Shown piece after piece: positions 8,901-16,734 of a DNA stretch of 40,392 nucleotides. A program made the position numbers and the translations under genes. This stretch comes from Chitinophagaceae bacterium (GTDB taxonomy: Bacteria > Bacteroidota > Bacteroidia > Chitinophagales > Chitinophagaceae). Location: contig CANBSW010000020.1 in NCBI GenBank assembly GCA_947372235.1, forward strand, positions 1 to 40,392. The letters are read 5' to 3'. Below the pieces are notes generated by a model that saw only the letters and a list, made by a program, of their open reading frames with translations, was not told where the DNA came from and searched no databases. Position 1 is the first letter of the stretch. Every line of letters begins with the position of its first letter.

Positions 8901-9344
8901 TCAGGTATTGGTGGTTAGCTGACTGATTTTTTCAAGCATTTCTTCAGAACAATATTCCTGCAATAATGGAAATAATACTCTTTCTTCTTTACGAACATGA
9001 TTATTCAATAATTCTCCAAGCCTGTCCATCATTTCAATAGGATTTTCTTTGGTGCCTATTTCATCAAACATTTTTTCAAGAGAGCGATGTTCACTGGTTA
9101 ATTCTGTAACCAATATTGCGATCTCTTCTGGATGACTGTTCTTTACCAAGGCAAATACTTCTTCTTCCGTTTTAAAATGATCTTTCAACTCTTTTTCAAA
9201 AAAAATTGTGGCATAATTGATTTTGCCTTTCACAGTTTCGGGCAGGCCTTTGTAAACAGGTGTATTCTTTTTTAATAGCTGCGAAAGTATCAATGCTTCG
9301 TGATGGTCGCGCGAAAGTGGGGCCAGTGCTTCATGTCTTTTCAT
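8901..9344 (-). CDS. hemerythrin-like di-iron domain protein
   Basis: This single hemerythrin/HHE-type four-helix protein starts at ATG 9342-9344, 2 nt after the nosY stop, in preference to an upstream TTG overlapping nosY. Candidate iron ligands are spread in the usual order: RHEALAPLSRDHHEAL at the N-terminus, DHFKTEEE near 60, SEHRSLE near 90, and NHVRKEERVLFPLL near 115. Family members bind O2, NO or iron. Position between nosY and a truncated haemoglobin gene suggests a protective or sensing role for the nitrous oxide reductase pathway, though this is inferred only from context. Confidence 0.87.
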   Translation of the reverse strand: MKRHEALAPLSRDHHEALILSQLLKKNTPVYKGLPETVKGKINYATIFFEKELKDHFKTEEEVFALVKNSHPEEIAILVTELTSEHRSLEKMFDEIGTKENPIEMMDRLGELLNNHVRKEERVLFPLLQEYCSEEMLEKISQLTTNT

Positions 9345-9346
9345 AA

Positions 9347-10114
9347 TCAAAGGTCTTTATGCTTGAATCTACGGATAGAAAGCCATACAGGAACTACGGC
9401 CCATAATAACAATACAAAAAATGATAACCCCATGCCGGCCTGAGTACCAAAGAAATCTTTGAAAACGGCACCCGTGTATCCCATTAATGCCGACACATCC
9501 ATTTTTAATAAGATCATAATTCTGCCAAGATCAAGTGGGTTTAACATACTTACTGCCACCATTAATTTTTCTACCGGATAATCTGAAAACTGAAATAATA
9601 AGAACAATACAAATCCATCAAACAGTAATGAAAAATAGAGCCATAGTAAAATAGCAACGCCAATACCTTTTGCTTTGTCTCTTGTTTTTACAGCAGCCAG
9701 TAATGCGATGGATACAAATACTACCGAAAGTATTACGCCAATCAATATCATCATAAATCCGGTTATATCTGCCTGATAAATCAATACAGGAATTCCTGCA
9801 CCTACTAAAAAAGCAAGAGACATAGAAGAAGCCAATCCGGTAAATAAACTCATCCAGATAGTTTTGCGTTGTAATGGCTGGCTTACCAACAGTTCAATAA
9901 ATTCTGCGCTATTATAAATATAGATAGTAGAAAAAATAATACTTACTAATGGAACAATGATGAGTATAATGTTTAATAAACCCAACAAACCCTTTGCAGA
10001 ATTATCTTCCAGACTAAAAATACTGAGTGATAATACCAGCAGGAATAAAGTATAGGCCAGCATGATCTTATTCCGCAATATATCTATGATCACATATTTA
10101 ATTACTTTCTTCAT
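9347..10114 (-). CDS. nosY: Nos ABC transporter permease NosY
   Basis: This 255-residue integral membrane protein has about six predicted helices (YTLFLLVLSLSIF; GLLGLLNIILIIVPLVSIIF; LAFLVGAGIPVLIY; MILIGVILSVVFVSIALLA; LWLYFSLLFDGFVLFLLF; and a C-terminal helix near LSFFVLLLWAVVPVWL). It follows nosF by 2 nt. In known systems NosY dimerises and works with the NosF ATPase and the periplasmic NosD to help mature the copper centre CuZ of NosZ, passing copper from NosL. Length and gene order fit that role. Confidence 0.92.
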   Translation of the reverse strand: MKKVIKYVIIDILRNKIMLAYTLFLLVLSLSIFSLEDNSAKGLLGLLNIILIIVPLVSIIFSTIYIYNSAEFIELLVSQPLQRKTIWMSLFTGLASSMSLAFLVGAGIPVLIYQADITGFMMILIGVILSVVFVSIALLAAVKTRDKAKGIGVAILLWLYFSLLFDGFVLFLLFQFSDYPVEKLMVAVSMLNPLDLGRIMILLKMDVSALMGYTGAVFKDFFGTQAGMGLSFFVLLLWAVVPVWLSIRRFKHKDL

Positions 10115-10116
10115 AG

Positions 10117-10827
10117 TTATTGTTTTTGCATAACATGAGCAATGGCTTTGGCCAATTTTGCCTGACCGGTATCTTCTGTAAGCTGACTGATGGTTTTATG
10201 AAAACAGAGAATTCCATCCTGCATATAAATTACCTGTGTAACCAAATCATCCAGCTCACTAAGAATATGTGAAGTGATCAATACCAATTTTCCTTTTTGT
10301 TTTTCTGCAATGATTTTTTCTTTTAAGATCTCGGATGATACAGGATCGAGGCCAGCTGTGGGCTCATCCAATATCAATACTTCGGGATTGAATAAAAATG
10401 CCAATGCTGCACTTACTTTTTGCCGGGTTCCGCCTGATAAAGTACGCATACGTTTGTTCATCAAAGGTTTCAGGTTAAACAGGTTGATCAGGTCTTCATC
10501 CAGTATTTGTTGCTGCGCTGATTTTCGGATATCTTTCATCATATCCAATACTTGCCCAATAGTCATATTTTCAGGGTATCTGCCAATCTGCGGCATATAA
10601 CCAATGCGTGAACGGTATTGCCAGTCGTTTTTAATATTGCTGCCGTTGAATGTGATAAAACCACTATCGCAAACCACCATTCCAAGTATGGTTTTGATAA
10701 ATGTTGTTTTACCACTTCCGTTGGGCCCAATCAGTGCAATACATTCACCCTTGTTACAGGTAACTGAGAAATCGTTTAGGGCAAACAGACTGCCAAATTT
10801 TTTGCTTACATTATTTGCAATGATCAT
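10117..10827 (-). CDS. nosF: Nos ABC transporter ATPase NosF
   Basis: This 236-residue ABC ATPase has Walker A GPNGSGKTT (near residue 35), the Q-loop region YMPQIGRYPENMT, signature LSGGTRQK, Walker B VLILDEPTAGLDP and the switch His in ITSHILSEL. The ATG overlaps the nosD stop (ATGA), indicating translational coupling. With NosY and NosD it forms the transporter complex needed to assemble CuZ in nitrous oxide reductase. Confidence 0.94.
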   Translation of the reverse strand: MIIANNVSKKFGSLFALNDFSVTCNKGECIALIGPNGSGKTTFIKTILGMVVCDSGFITFNGSNIKNDWQYRSRIGYMPQIGRYPENMTIGQVLDMMKDIRKSAQQQILDEDLINLFNLKPLMNKRMRTLSGGTRQKVSAALAFLFNPEVLILDEPTAGLDPVSSEILKEKIIAEKQKGKLVLITSHILSELDDLVTQVIYMQDGILCFHKTISQLTEDTGQAKLAKAIAHVMQKQ

Positions 10828-12059
10828 AACCGTAAAGGTTTCATTAAAGGAGCAATGTCTTTGAAATTCTCTGGTGTTAGTGATGGCAGTACTTTTTCAG
10901 TTTTATCCAACAGGGTTGTTATAAAACTTCTGAACAACATCATTGCCGGCGGATTTTTTTCCACGATCACAGAATACATACTTACCGGGCGATACGGAAC
11001 ATCGCCTTTTTGGTCCTTATTCAGGTCATACCCATCATATTTATCCCAATAATTTCCATTGAATGTGTTTAATACCAAGCTTCCATTTGTGCCTATATCA
11101 AAAGTGTTGCCAATAAAATTGTTGGCAGTCACTGTAATATCCATGCAGCTTGCCTGCACTTTCATTCCCCAGCCATTGCGCTCAAAAACATTATTGTTCA
11201 TTTCAATGCGGCTGGTGCCTTCCATAAAAATACCGATGGTGTTTTTTACAAAACGGTTATTCTCGATATAACTGTCGGATATTTCTTTCAACAATAATCC
11301 ATACGCTGCATCGCCCCAGTTTTCTTCAAAATAATTATGGAACATTTTTACATCGTGCGAAAACATTACTGCAACACCCGCTCCATTGTTTCTGAAAATA
11401 TTGGTGATATAAGCGTCGTTACTCGAAAACATAAAATGCAAACCATACCGAAGATTTTTTTCAGAAGTATTGCGCCAGATAATGGAGTGGGTTACGAATT
11501 CAAAATAAATGCCATCCCGATGGCCGGTAATTTTATTCGCAATGATTCGCATACTGTCGCTCTTCCAGCAATGGATACCATTGCCACTTTGCTGTTCTTC
11601 TTTTCCGTATGCAGAAATCCTATTGTTTTGAATAGTGCAATTGGTGCCATATTGCGAGTAGATACCAAAAAAAGTATCTTCTAAAATATTGTCTTTGATG
11701 ATTACATCATGTGTATTATAGATTTTTATTCCCGCAAAATCTTCCATACTCGAAACACCGGACTGAATCACTTTGCAACCCTGAACGGTAACGCCGGGGC
11801 TTTTAATTGAAATGTTCTCATATCTGTGTTCACCATCCAATACCGGATAATCAATGCCCATGAGCACGATCGGTTTGTTGATGACTAAATTCTTTTCATG
11901 ATAAATGCCACTGAATACTTTAATGGTATCGCCACCGGCAGATCGTTGTATGGCTTCTGTAATAGTTGTATAACTTTTATTTTTTCCTACAGTAATCACT
12001 CTTGCATTTGCTGCGTAGGAAAAAAAACTAACACATAATATGCACAATAAATTTCTCAC
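10824..12059 (-). CDS. nosD: periplasmic copper-centre assembly protein NosD
   Basis: A signal peptide (about residues 1-19, ending YAANA) is followed by a right-handed parallel beta-helix with repeated Asn-rich turns (IQNNRISAYG, IIANKITGHRDGIYFE, YIENNRFVKNTIGIFMEG, VTANNFIGNT) across residues 90-340. This is the NosD/CASH fold. The start is GTG inside a GTGA overlap with the nosL stop. In known systems NosD receives copper from NosL and, with NosFY, delivers it to apo-NosZ. The C-terminal stretch after the helix may contact NosFY. Confidence 0.93.
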   Translation of the reverse strand: MRNLLCILCVSFFSYAANARVITVGKNKSYTTITEAIQRSAGGDTIKVFSGIYHEKNLVINKPIVLMGIDYPVLDGEHRYENISIKSPGVTVQGCKVIQSGVSSMEDFAGIKIYNTHDVIIKDNILEDTFFGIYSQYGTNCTIQNNRISAYGKEEQQSGNGIHCWKSDSMRIIANKITGHRDGIYFEFVTHSIIWRNTSEKNLRYGLHFMFSSNDAYITNIFRNNGAGVAVMFSHDVKMFHNYFEENWGDAAYGLLLKEISDSYIENNRFVKNTIGIFMEGTSRIEMNNNVFERNGWGMKVQASCMDITVTANNFIGNTFDIGTNGSLVLNTFNGNYWDKYDGYDLNKDQKGDVPYRPVSMYSVIVEKNPPAMMLFRSFITTLLDKTEKVLPSLTPENFKDIAPLMKPLRL

Positions 12060-13075
12060 TGTTTGCTGATTTCATTCCAGCGAACTTCTGTTCCGGAAAA
12101 TTGTTCCTGTATTTTTTTCAAACTGTCGGGCTCTTTGCATGCTGCAAGATTGCCACCCATTGGGCCTCTCAGGTCTTTACTTTGTAAGATCAATGCTTCT
12201 GAGGCATTTAATAATTGATGATTATTATTGAAATTAGTCAGGTAAGTATTTTTGATATCAGTTTCTGCAATTTCTTTTGTTTTTAGCCATGATAAGAGGC
12301 AATAGCTGTCATCAAATTTATACACCCTTCCTTTTTTTGTTACGATCTCAGCGCCATATCGAATATCACTGATTGTCATTTTACAGAAATAACAATTGTC
12401 TGCTCCGGGTTTGATTGGTATGGGCCCATTACTGCAGGATGAAAAAAACAATATTGCCAATACAAGCATTACAGGTGTTGAAAGGTGAATGATCCTGTTC
12501 TTATTTTCTTTCCAGTTTAACCAGATGCATACTGCTGTAATTAATCCCACACCAATGAATAACCATCCACCAATATCAGGAATTGAATAAGCTCCAAAAT
12601 TCAATAACTGTTTAAAGCCGATCAATGGCGGCTGGTAAGCCATGCCGGGAACAATGATGGCAGCATCCGGGTTAAGATCATGGCCATAATTATATTCCCA
12701 TCTCCAGAAATCAACCATGGCTAACACACCAAAACAAACAAATAAAATAAAGAAGGTATACAACATGCTTTGTTTTCCTGTAACAGCAACAATTACTGCA
12801 AGCAATGCAAAAAATACAATGATATAGGGTAGTGCGGTAAATTCTATAAAATCTTTGGTATGCAATGTTTTCATACCAATATAGTGGTTAAGGCCATTGA
12901 TAATGTCTACATTACCCCCCAGCTTGGATGGGTAGATCAATAAGTTCAGTCCTTCAGGATATTGCGGTGCATTCAGTTCTATCTGCCATAGCGGAACAAA
13001 TAAAACCATTGCCAATGCTGCTGCACAAAGTATCATCAAAACTCTTACAGGCGCGGTTAATAGTTCCTTTTTCAT
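12056..13075 (-). CDS. nosL: NosL copper chaperone with N-terminal membrane domain
   Basis: I take ATG 13073-13075 (MKKELLTAPV) rather than the upstream TTG 13090. Residues 1 to about 190 form a membrane region with about four or five helices, including LMILCAAALAMVLFVPLW, ALPYIIVFFALLAVIVAV, LYTFFILFVCFGVLAMV and GGWLFIGVGLITAVCIW. Then comes a segment that looks like a lipoprotein signal peptide (MLVLAILFFSSC, ending at Cys214), then the NosL domain with the Cu(I) motif CYFCKM (C228, C231, M233) and GRVYKFDDSYC. Known NosL proteins are free lipoproteins of about 180 residues that hand Cu(I) to NosD. The long N-terminal extension is unusual against that; it may anchor or assist copper transfer, but I do not recognise its family. 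It follows nosZ after a hairpin and overlaps nosD. Confidence 0.88.
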   Translation of the reverse strand: MKKELLTAPVRVLMILCAAALAMVLFVPLWQIELNAPQYPEGLNLLIYPSKLGGNVDIINGLNHYIGMKTLHTKDFIEFTALPYIIVFFALLAVIVAVTGKQSMLYTFFILFVCFGVLAMVDFWRWEYNYGHDLNPDAAIIVPGMAYQPPLIGFKQLLNFGAYSIPDIGGWLFIGVGLITAVCIWLNWKENKNRIIHLSTPVMLVLAILFFSSCSNGPIPIKPGADNCYFCKMTISDIRYGAEIVTKKGRVYKFDDSYCLLSWLKTKEIAETDIKNTYLTNFNNNHQLLNASEALILQSKDLRGPMGGNLAACKEPDSLKKIQEQFSGTEVRWNEISKQ

Positions 13076-13108
13076 AATCTCTCTATTCAATTACCATTAA
13101 GCCAATAA

Positions 13109-13138
13109 GCAGGAACAGGTTTGTATTCCTGTTCCTGC
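13109..13138 (-). other. intercistronic hairpin between nosZ and nosL
   Basis: GCAGGAACAGG (13109-13119) pairs perfectly with CCTGTTCCTGC (13128-13138) around an 8-nt loop. On the minus strand no U-run follows, so it is more likely an RNA-stability or processing element that sets the NosZ to accessory-protein ratio than a full terminator. That role is inference. Confidence 0.6.
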
Positions 13139-13152
13139 ATGGTATTCTTTCA

Positions 13153-15147
13153 TTATTTTTTCTCTGCTGCTTCTGCAGGTGGCATGTTTTTGCCTGTGCT
13201 GAACATTAATGGTGTGCTTGAACCCGCAGGTGATACACGGAGGTAGCCCGACATTTCCTGGTGCAGTGCACTACAGAAATCGGTACAATAGAATGGGAAC
13301 ATTCCGGGTTTTTCAGCTATCCATTTTAAGGTTTGTGTTTCGCCCGGCATGATCAGTAATTCTGCATTGTTGGCGCCTTTTATGGCAAAGCCATGCGGTA
13401 CATCCCAATCCTGCTCAAGATTGGTTATGTGGAAGTACACTTCATCACCGGCTTTAATACCTTCAATATTATCGGGCGACCAGTGCGAGCGGATACAGGT
13501 CATATACACATGTACTTTGGTTCCTTCACGAACTACTTTGGTAGTTCCTTCTCCTTTCGAAACATAGGGATGTGCATTCTCTTCTATCTTAAAGAATTTA
13601 ACAGAATTGTTTTTGATCAGATCTGCACTAACAGCCTGTGCATAGTGAGGTTCACCAATGGTTGGGAAGTCGAGTATCAACTGCATTTTATCACCACTGA
13701 TATCATACAACTGTGCACTCTGTGCCAATTCCGGACCTGTTGGGAGGTACCTGTCTTTGGTAATTTTATTATACGCGATCAGGTACTGCGGGTTTGGTTT
13801 TCTGGTATCTCCACCGGGGATACACAAATGCCCTACTGAATAATAAGTTGGCGCACGGTCCAATACTTTCAAATCTTTGATATTCCATTTTACCACTTCA
13901 GATGATACAAAGAAAGATGTGTAAGCATTTCCTTTACCATCAAATTCTGTATGCAATGGTCCGAGGCCCGGTTTTTTTACTTCACCATATAATGCTGATT
14001 CGTATTTGATCACAGGGATGCCGTCATAATCGCCAATAAAATCTTTGGCGGCAATGGCAGACTTGATTTTATCAAAACTGAAAACAGGAATTAATGCTGC
14101 GAGTTTTCCGCTACCTACAATGTATTCGCCGGTTGGGTCAACATCGCAACCATGTGGTGATTTAGGGCAAGGAATAAAATAACACAGGTCTTTAAAATCT
14201 TTCGCATCCAACACTGTTACTTCTGTTTTTATATCAGAAGTGGCAGTATGTGTTTTATCGTTGTATTTGTTATGTGCATATTTTACTGCCTGCTTTCTGC
14301 CTTTTCCGGCTTTAATGTATTCTTCTGCTTTTTTCCAGTTCACTGCCATGATAAAATCTTTATCACGCTGCGATGCATTTACTTCCAGCAATGTGTTGGC
14401 TTGTTCTGTGTTATAGCATGAGAAAAAGAACCAACCGCTGGATTTTCCTTTACCGGAATGGCTCAAATCAAAATTCACACCCGGGCACTGGATCTGAAAA
14501 GCGATATCCATATTGCCATCTTCTTTACCTACACTGATAAAACTGAGTGTGCCTTTGAAATTCTTTTTATACGTGTTGATGGGTACATCACCATTTGTAT
14601 TATCCGGTGGAACACTGAAACGTGTACCGGCCACAACATACTCTGTGTTTTCTGTGATAAAAGGAGAGGAGTGATTACCTGCACTATTAGGTAACTCAAT
14701 AATCTCTGCGGTACGGAAAGTTTTCAGATCTATCCTGGCAACTCGTGGGGTATTGTTGGCATTACCAAAAACCCATCTGCCGTCGATCTCTCCGTTGGTT
14801 TGTGAAAGTTCTGTGTGGTGCAGATCATCCCATGGTACCATTCCGTGTGATGTGTTGAGCATGGGTTTGGTTTCTTCGCTATAGCCCCAACCTTTTTCGG
14901 GGTCAACAGAAAATACAGGAATCACACGTAGCAAACGGCCCGATGGTAAACCATATACGCTCATTTGTCCGCTGAACCCCCCCGATACAAAATTGTAGAA
15001 CTGGTCGTATTTACCGGGTGCTACATACACTTTGGCAGCTGCATCTGAACTAACTGCATCTCCTGCATTTTTAGGTTTGCAGGCAAACATGCCCAGTACA
15101 ATACCGAAGCATACTGTGGCAATAACCTTTCGTTGATTATGTTTCAT
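13153..15147 (-). CDS. nosZ: nitrous oxide reductase, clade II (Sec-type)
   Basis: This 664-residue protein reduces N2O to N2 in the periplasm. The N-terminus is a Sec lipoprotein-like signal (VCFGIVLGMFAC, Cys23), not a twin-arginine signal, as in clade II enzymes. A beta-propeller follows with CuZ His residues, including the paired His in DDLHHTE (110-111) and SPHGCDVDPTGEY. The C-terminal cupredoxin domain has the CuA motif CTDFCSALHQEM (C621, C625, H629, M632). A G7 run encodes Ser55-Gly56-Gly57. It lies between the cytochrome c gene and nosL in the operon. Neither nosR nor a separate nosB is present nearby. Confidence 0.97.
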   Translation of the reverse strand: MKHNQRKVIATVCFGIVLGMFACKPKNAGDAVSSDAAAKVYVAPGKYDQFYNFVSGGFSGQMSVYGLPSGRLLRVIPVFSVDPEKGWGYSEETKPMLNTSHGMVPWDDLHHTELSQTNGEIDGRWVFGNANNTPRVARIDLKTFRTAEIIELPNSAGNHSSPFITENTEYVVAGTRFSVPPDNTNGDVPINTYKKNFKGTLSFISVGKEDGNMDIAFQIQCPGVNFDLSHSGKGKSSGWFFFSCYNTEQANTLLEVNASQRDKDFIMAVNWKKAEEYIKAGKGRKQAVKYAHNKYNDKTHTATSDIKTEVTVLDAKDFKDLCYFIPCPKSPHGCDVDPTGEYIVGSGKLAALIPVFSFDKIKSAIAAKDFIGDYDGIPVIKYESALYGEVKKPGLGPLHTEFDGKGNAYTSFFVSSEVVKWNIKDLKVLDRAPTYYSVGHLCIPGGDTRKPNPQYLIAYNKITKDRYLPTGPELAQSAQLYDISGDKMQLILDFPTIGEPHYAQAVSADLIKNNSVKFFKIEENAHPYVSKGEGTTKVVREGTKVHVYMTCIRSHWSPDNIEGIKAGDEVYFHITNLEQDWDVPHGFAIKGANNAELLIMPGETQTLKWIAEKPGMFPFYCTDFCSALHQEMSGYLRVSPAGSSTPLMFSTGKNMPPAEAAEKK

Positions 15148-15186
15148 ATTGAATTGTTTTAAGGTGATTGATCGGTAAGAGAAGGA

Positions 15187-15660
15187 TTATTTTACGCCGT
15201 CATTTTTTCTCATAAACTCCAGTAATGACCTTGCATCAGTATCACTCAGGTTTTGATTGGGCATACGTACAAGGCATATTTCCAGTTGAGCCTGTGCTTT
15301 AGGATCTTTATTCAGCATTTCATCTGTATTGGTAATAAAATTCATGATCCATGGAGCAGCATGGCGGGCAGTAACGCCTTTCCAACCGGGGCCTACTAAT
15401 TTTTCTTCAGTGGTTTTATGACAGCTGCCGCATTTAACAGCATAAATTTTACCACCCCCATCAGCCATCGCAGCATCAAGTGTTGCGGGTATTTCTACTG
15501 ATTTAAATTTTCCTTCACCGCGATTAGGATCGTAAGAAGGATTGCCTGAAGTGGATGCGCCATCTGATCCGGCAGTTTGTGTGGCTGTAGTATGCGAATT
15601 GCCACCACCACAAGCGGCTGCCAGTAATGCGATCATTCCAATGAGCATTAATTTTTTCAT
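15187..15660 (-). CDS. c-type cytochrome lipoprotein, first gene of the nos operon
   Basis: The ATG at 15658-15660 (MKKLMLIG) is chosen because the longer start at 15693 would lie in the -7 promoter element. A lipoprotein signal ends at LAAAC (Cys17), a Gly/Ser/Thr-rich linker follows, then a single mono-haem domain with CGSCH (77-81) and the likely axial Met in VRMPNQNLS (Met133). It is 157 residues long. Placed 39 nt before nosZ, it probably donates electrons to the CuA site of NosZ; this is inferred from position. Confidence 0.9.
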   Translation of the reverse strand: MKKLMLIGMIALLAAACGGGNSHTTATQTAGSDGASTSGNPSYDPNRGEGKFKSVEIPATLDAAMADGGGKIYAVKCGSCHKTTEEKLVGPGWKGVTARHAAPWIMNFITNTDEMLNKDPKAQAQLEICLVRMPNQNLSDTDARSLLEFMRKNDGVK

Positions 15661-15690
15661 ATTTCTTCGTTTAATTTTTGAATTACAGTG

Positions 15691-15734
15691 CAAGGTTACA
15701 AAGGGGCAATACCATATTTTATGCGTTGAATCAT
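15691..15734 (-). promoter_or_regulatory. Fnr-type promoter of the nos operon
   Basis: On the minus strand the operator reads ATGAT-TCAA-CGCAT (15734-15721; 8 of 10 conserved positions, centre 15727.5). The -7 element TAACCTTG (15698-15691) matches TAnnTTTG in all but one fixed base and starts 29.5 nt from the centre, the same spacing as four other promoters here. It leaves about 30 nt to the ATG at 15660. Confidence 0.65.
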
Positions 15735-15819
15735 AATGAAAGGGATTCTGTTTTCGGAAAGGATAAAAATTTCTGATGCTGTATTATAAAGAGTGATTTC
15801 TTTGAGATTTTATAAGTAT

Positions 15820-15833
15820 ATGATTTTGGTCAT
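15820..15833. promoter_or_regulatory. Fnr-type site upstream of the Crp/Fnr gene
   Basis: ATGAT-TTTG-GTCAT matches the window's operator pattern with one mismatch and extends as ATATGAT/GTCATAT. It is 83 nt before the Crp/Fnr start. A -7-like TATTTTCG (15878-15885) would place it near -63, not -41.5. It could serve autoregulation of the regulator or be a second, distant site for the divergent nos operon. Confidence 0.5.
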
Positions 15834-15915
15834 ATCCCTACCTGTTTTCCATCATAATTACTAAAAACAGTTATAGATATTTTCGCTTTCATTCTGTAAA
15901 GCTTAAATACCATTT

Positions 15916-16512
15916 ATGGTAATAGATATCAATACTCTTTTGGCCTGGGGTGCTACCTATAAAAAAGTAGCTGCCGGGGACATAATTTTTAATGAAGGAG
16001 GCCTTTGTTCATTCTATCATCAACTGGTTAGTGGCAGTGTACGCTGGGCAAATATTAATGATGAAGGAAAAGAGATATTACAGGTGATGATTGAACCCGG
16101 AGAATGTTTTGGCGAAATGCCATTGTTTGATGATGGTGGTTTTGCTGCTACCACTATTGCCAATGAAGATTCGGTGATCATCCGTTTAAACAAAGTTACT
16201 TTTCTTCAGCTCCTCAGAGAAAACCCTGAGATCCATTTTACCTTCACCAAACTAATGTCGGAAAGACTGCGTTTTAAATTCATGATCGTTCGCGAACTGG
16301 CCAACCATAATCCAGAACACAGTATTTCCAGTTTGTTCACCTATTTTAAAGAAGCGAAAAAAAATATCTGCCCCAAATGCAATAAGATAAAACTTACCCG
16401 CCAGCAAATTGCAGATATGACCGGCCTCAGGGTTGAAACCGTTATCCGCACCATCCGCAACATGCACAAGAAGGGAGAATTATTGGTAGATAAGGGCAAA
16501 GTGTATTGCTGA
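15916..16512 (+). CDS. Crp/Fnr-family transcription regulator
   Basis: This 198-residue protein has a cyclic-nucleotide-binding-like beta-roll (residues about 15-105, with PGECFGEMPLFDDG), a dimerisation helix (about 106-130) and a C-terminal winged helix. The recognition helix RVETVIRTI keeps the Glu174 and Arg178 that in FNR and CRP read the TGA core; FNR has Ser where this has Ile177. The N-terminal cysteine cluster of FNR is absent. Other cysteines are Cys31, Cys64, Cys152 and Cys155 (CPKC, just before the HTH) and Cys198. It lies divergently from the nos operon and upstream of RIC, so it is the likely regulator of the ATGAT-N4-ATCAT sites. The signal sensed (NO, haem or redox) cannot be told from sequence. 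Confidence 0.93.
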   Translation: MVIDINTLLAWGATYKKVAAGDIIFNEGGLCSFYHQLVSGSVRWANINDEGKEILQVMIEPGECFGEMPLFDDGGFAATTIANEDSVIIRLNKVTFLQLLRENPEIHFTFTKLMSERLRFKFMIVRELANHNPEHSISSLFTYFKEAKKNICPKCNKIKLTRQQIADMTGLRVETVIRTIRNMHKKGELLVDKGKVYC

Positions 16513-16538
16513 GATATGGAGTCTTAAAATCGAATCTC

Positions 16539-16658
16539 CCTCTGCGCAAACTCACCATCCTCTTCGGCTCTGCGGTGAAACCTTACATTGTGCTGGATTG
16601 TCTAAAGTAAAATCTTTTTTTACCGCAGAGAACAAGAGAGGCAGAGGTTGCGCAGAGG
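16539..16658. repeat. inverted repeat H5, about 42-bp imperfect arms
   Basis: The arm 16539-16580 pairs imperfectly with 16617-16658; the outer CCTCTGCGCAA/TTGCGCAGAGG and inner CTCTGCGGT/ACCGCAGAG ends pair, with a mismatched centre. The right arm consists of 8-bp units CGCAGAGA, ACAAGAGA, GGCAGAGG and CGCAGAGG. It lies between the Crp/Fnr stop and the next promoter. Confidence 0.78.
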
Positions 16659-16676
16659 AATTATTTCACCGGAACT

Positions 16677-16720
16677 ATGATTTCAATCATAACAAAACCA
16701 TTGGCAATGAATTTATTTTG
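16677..16720 (+). promoter_or_regulatory. Fnr-type promoter of the membrane protein gene
   Basis: The operator ATGAT-TTCA-ATCAT (16677-16690, perfect, centre 16683.5) is followed by the -7 element TTATTTTG (16713-16720, one mismatch to TAnnTTTG) at the 29.5-nt offset. The transcription start should fall near 16725, so the ATG at 16735 is a better start than the one at 16726. Confidence 0.75.
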
Positions 16721-16734
16721 CTCAAATGGTTTGT

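Noticed and set aside
15661-15693. Longer start for the cytochrome c gene (ATG 15693)
   Set aside because: It would place the start inside the predicted -7 element, and the lipoprotein signal begins cleanly at MKKLMLIG (15660).
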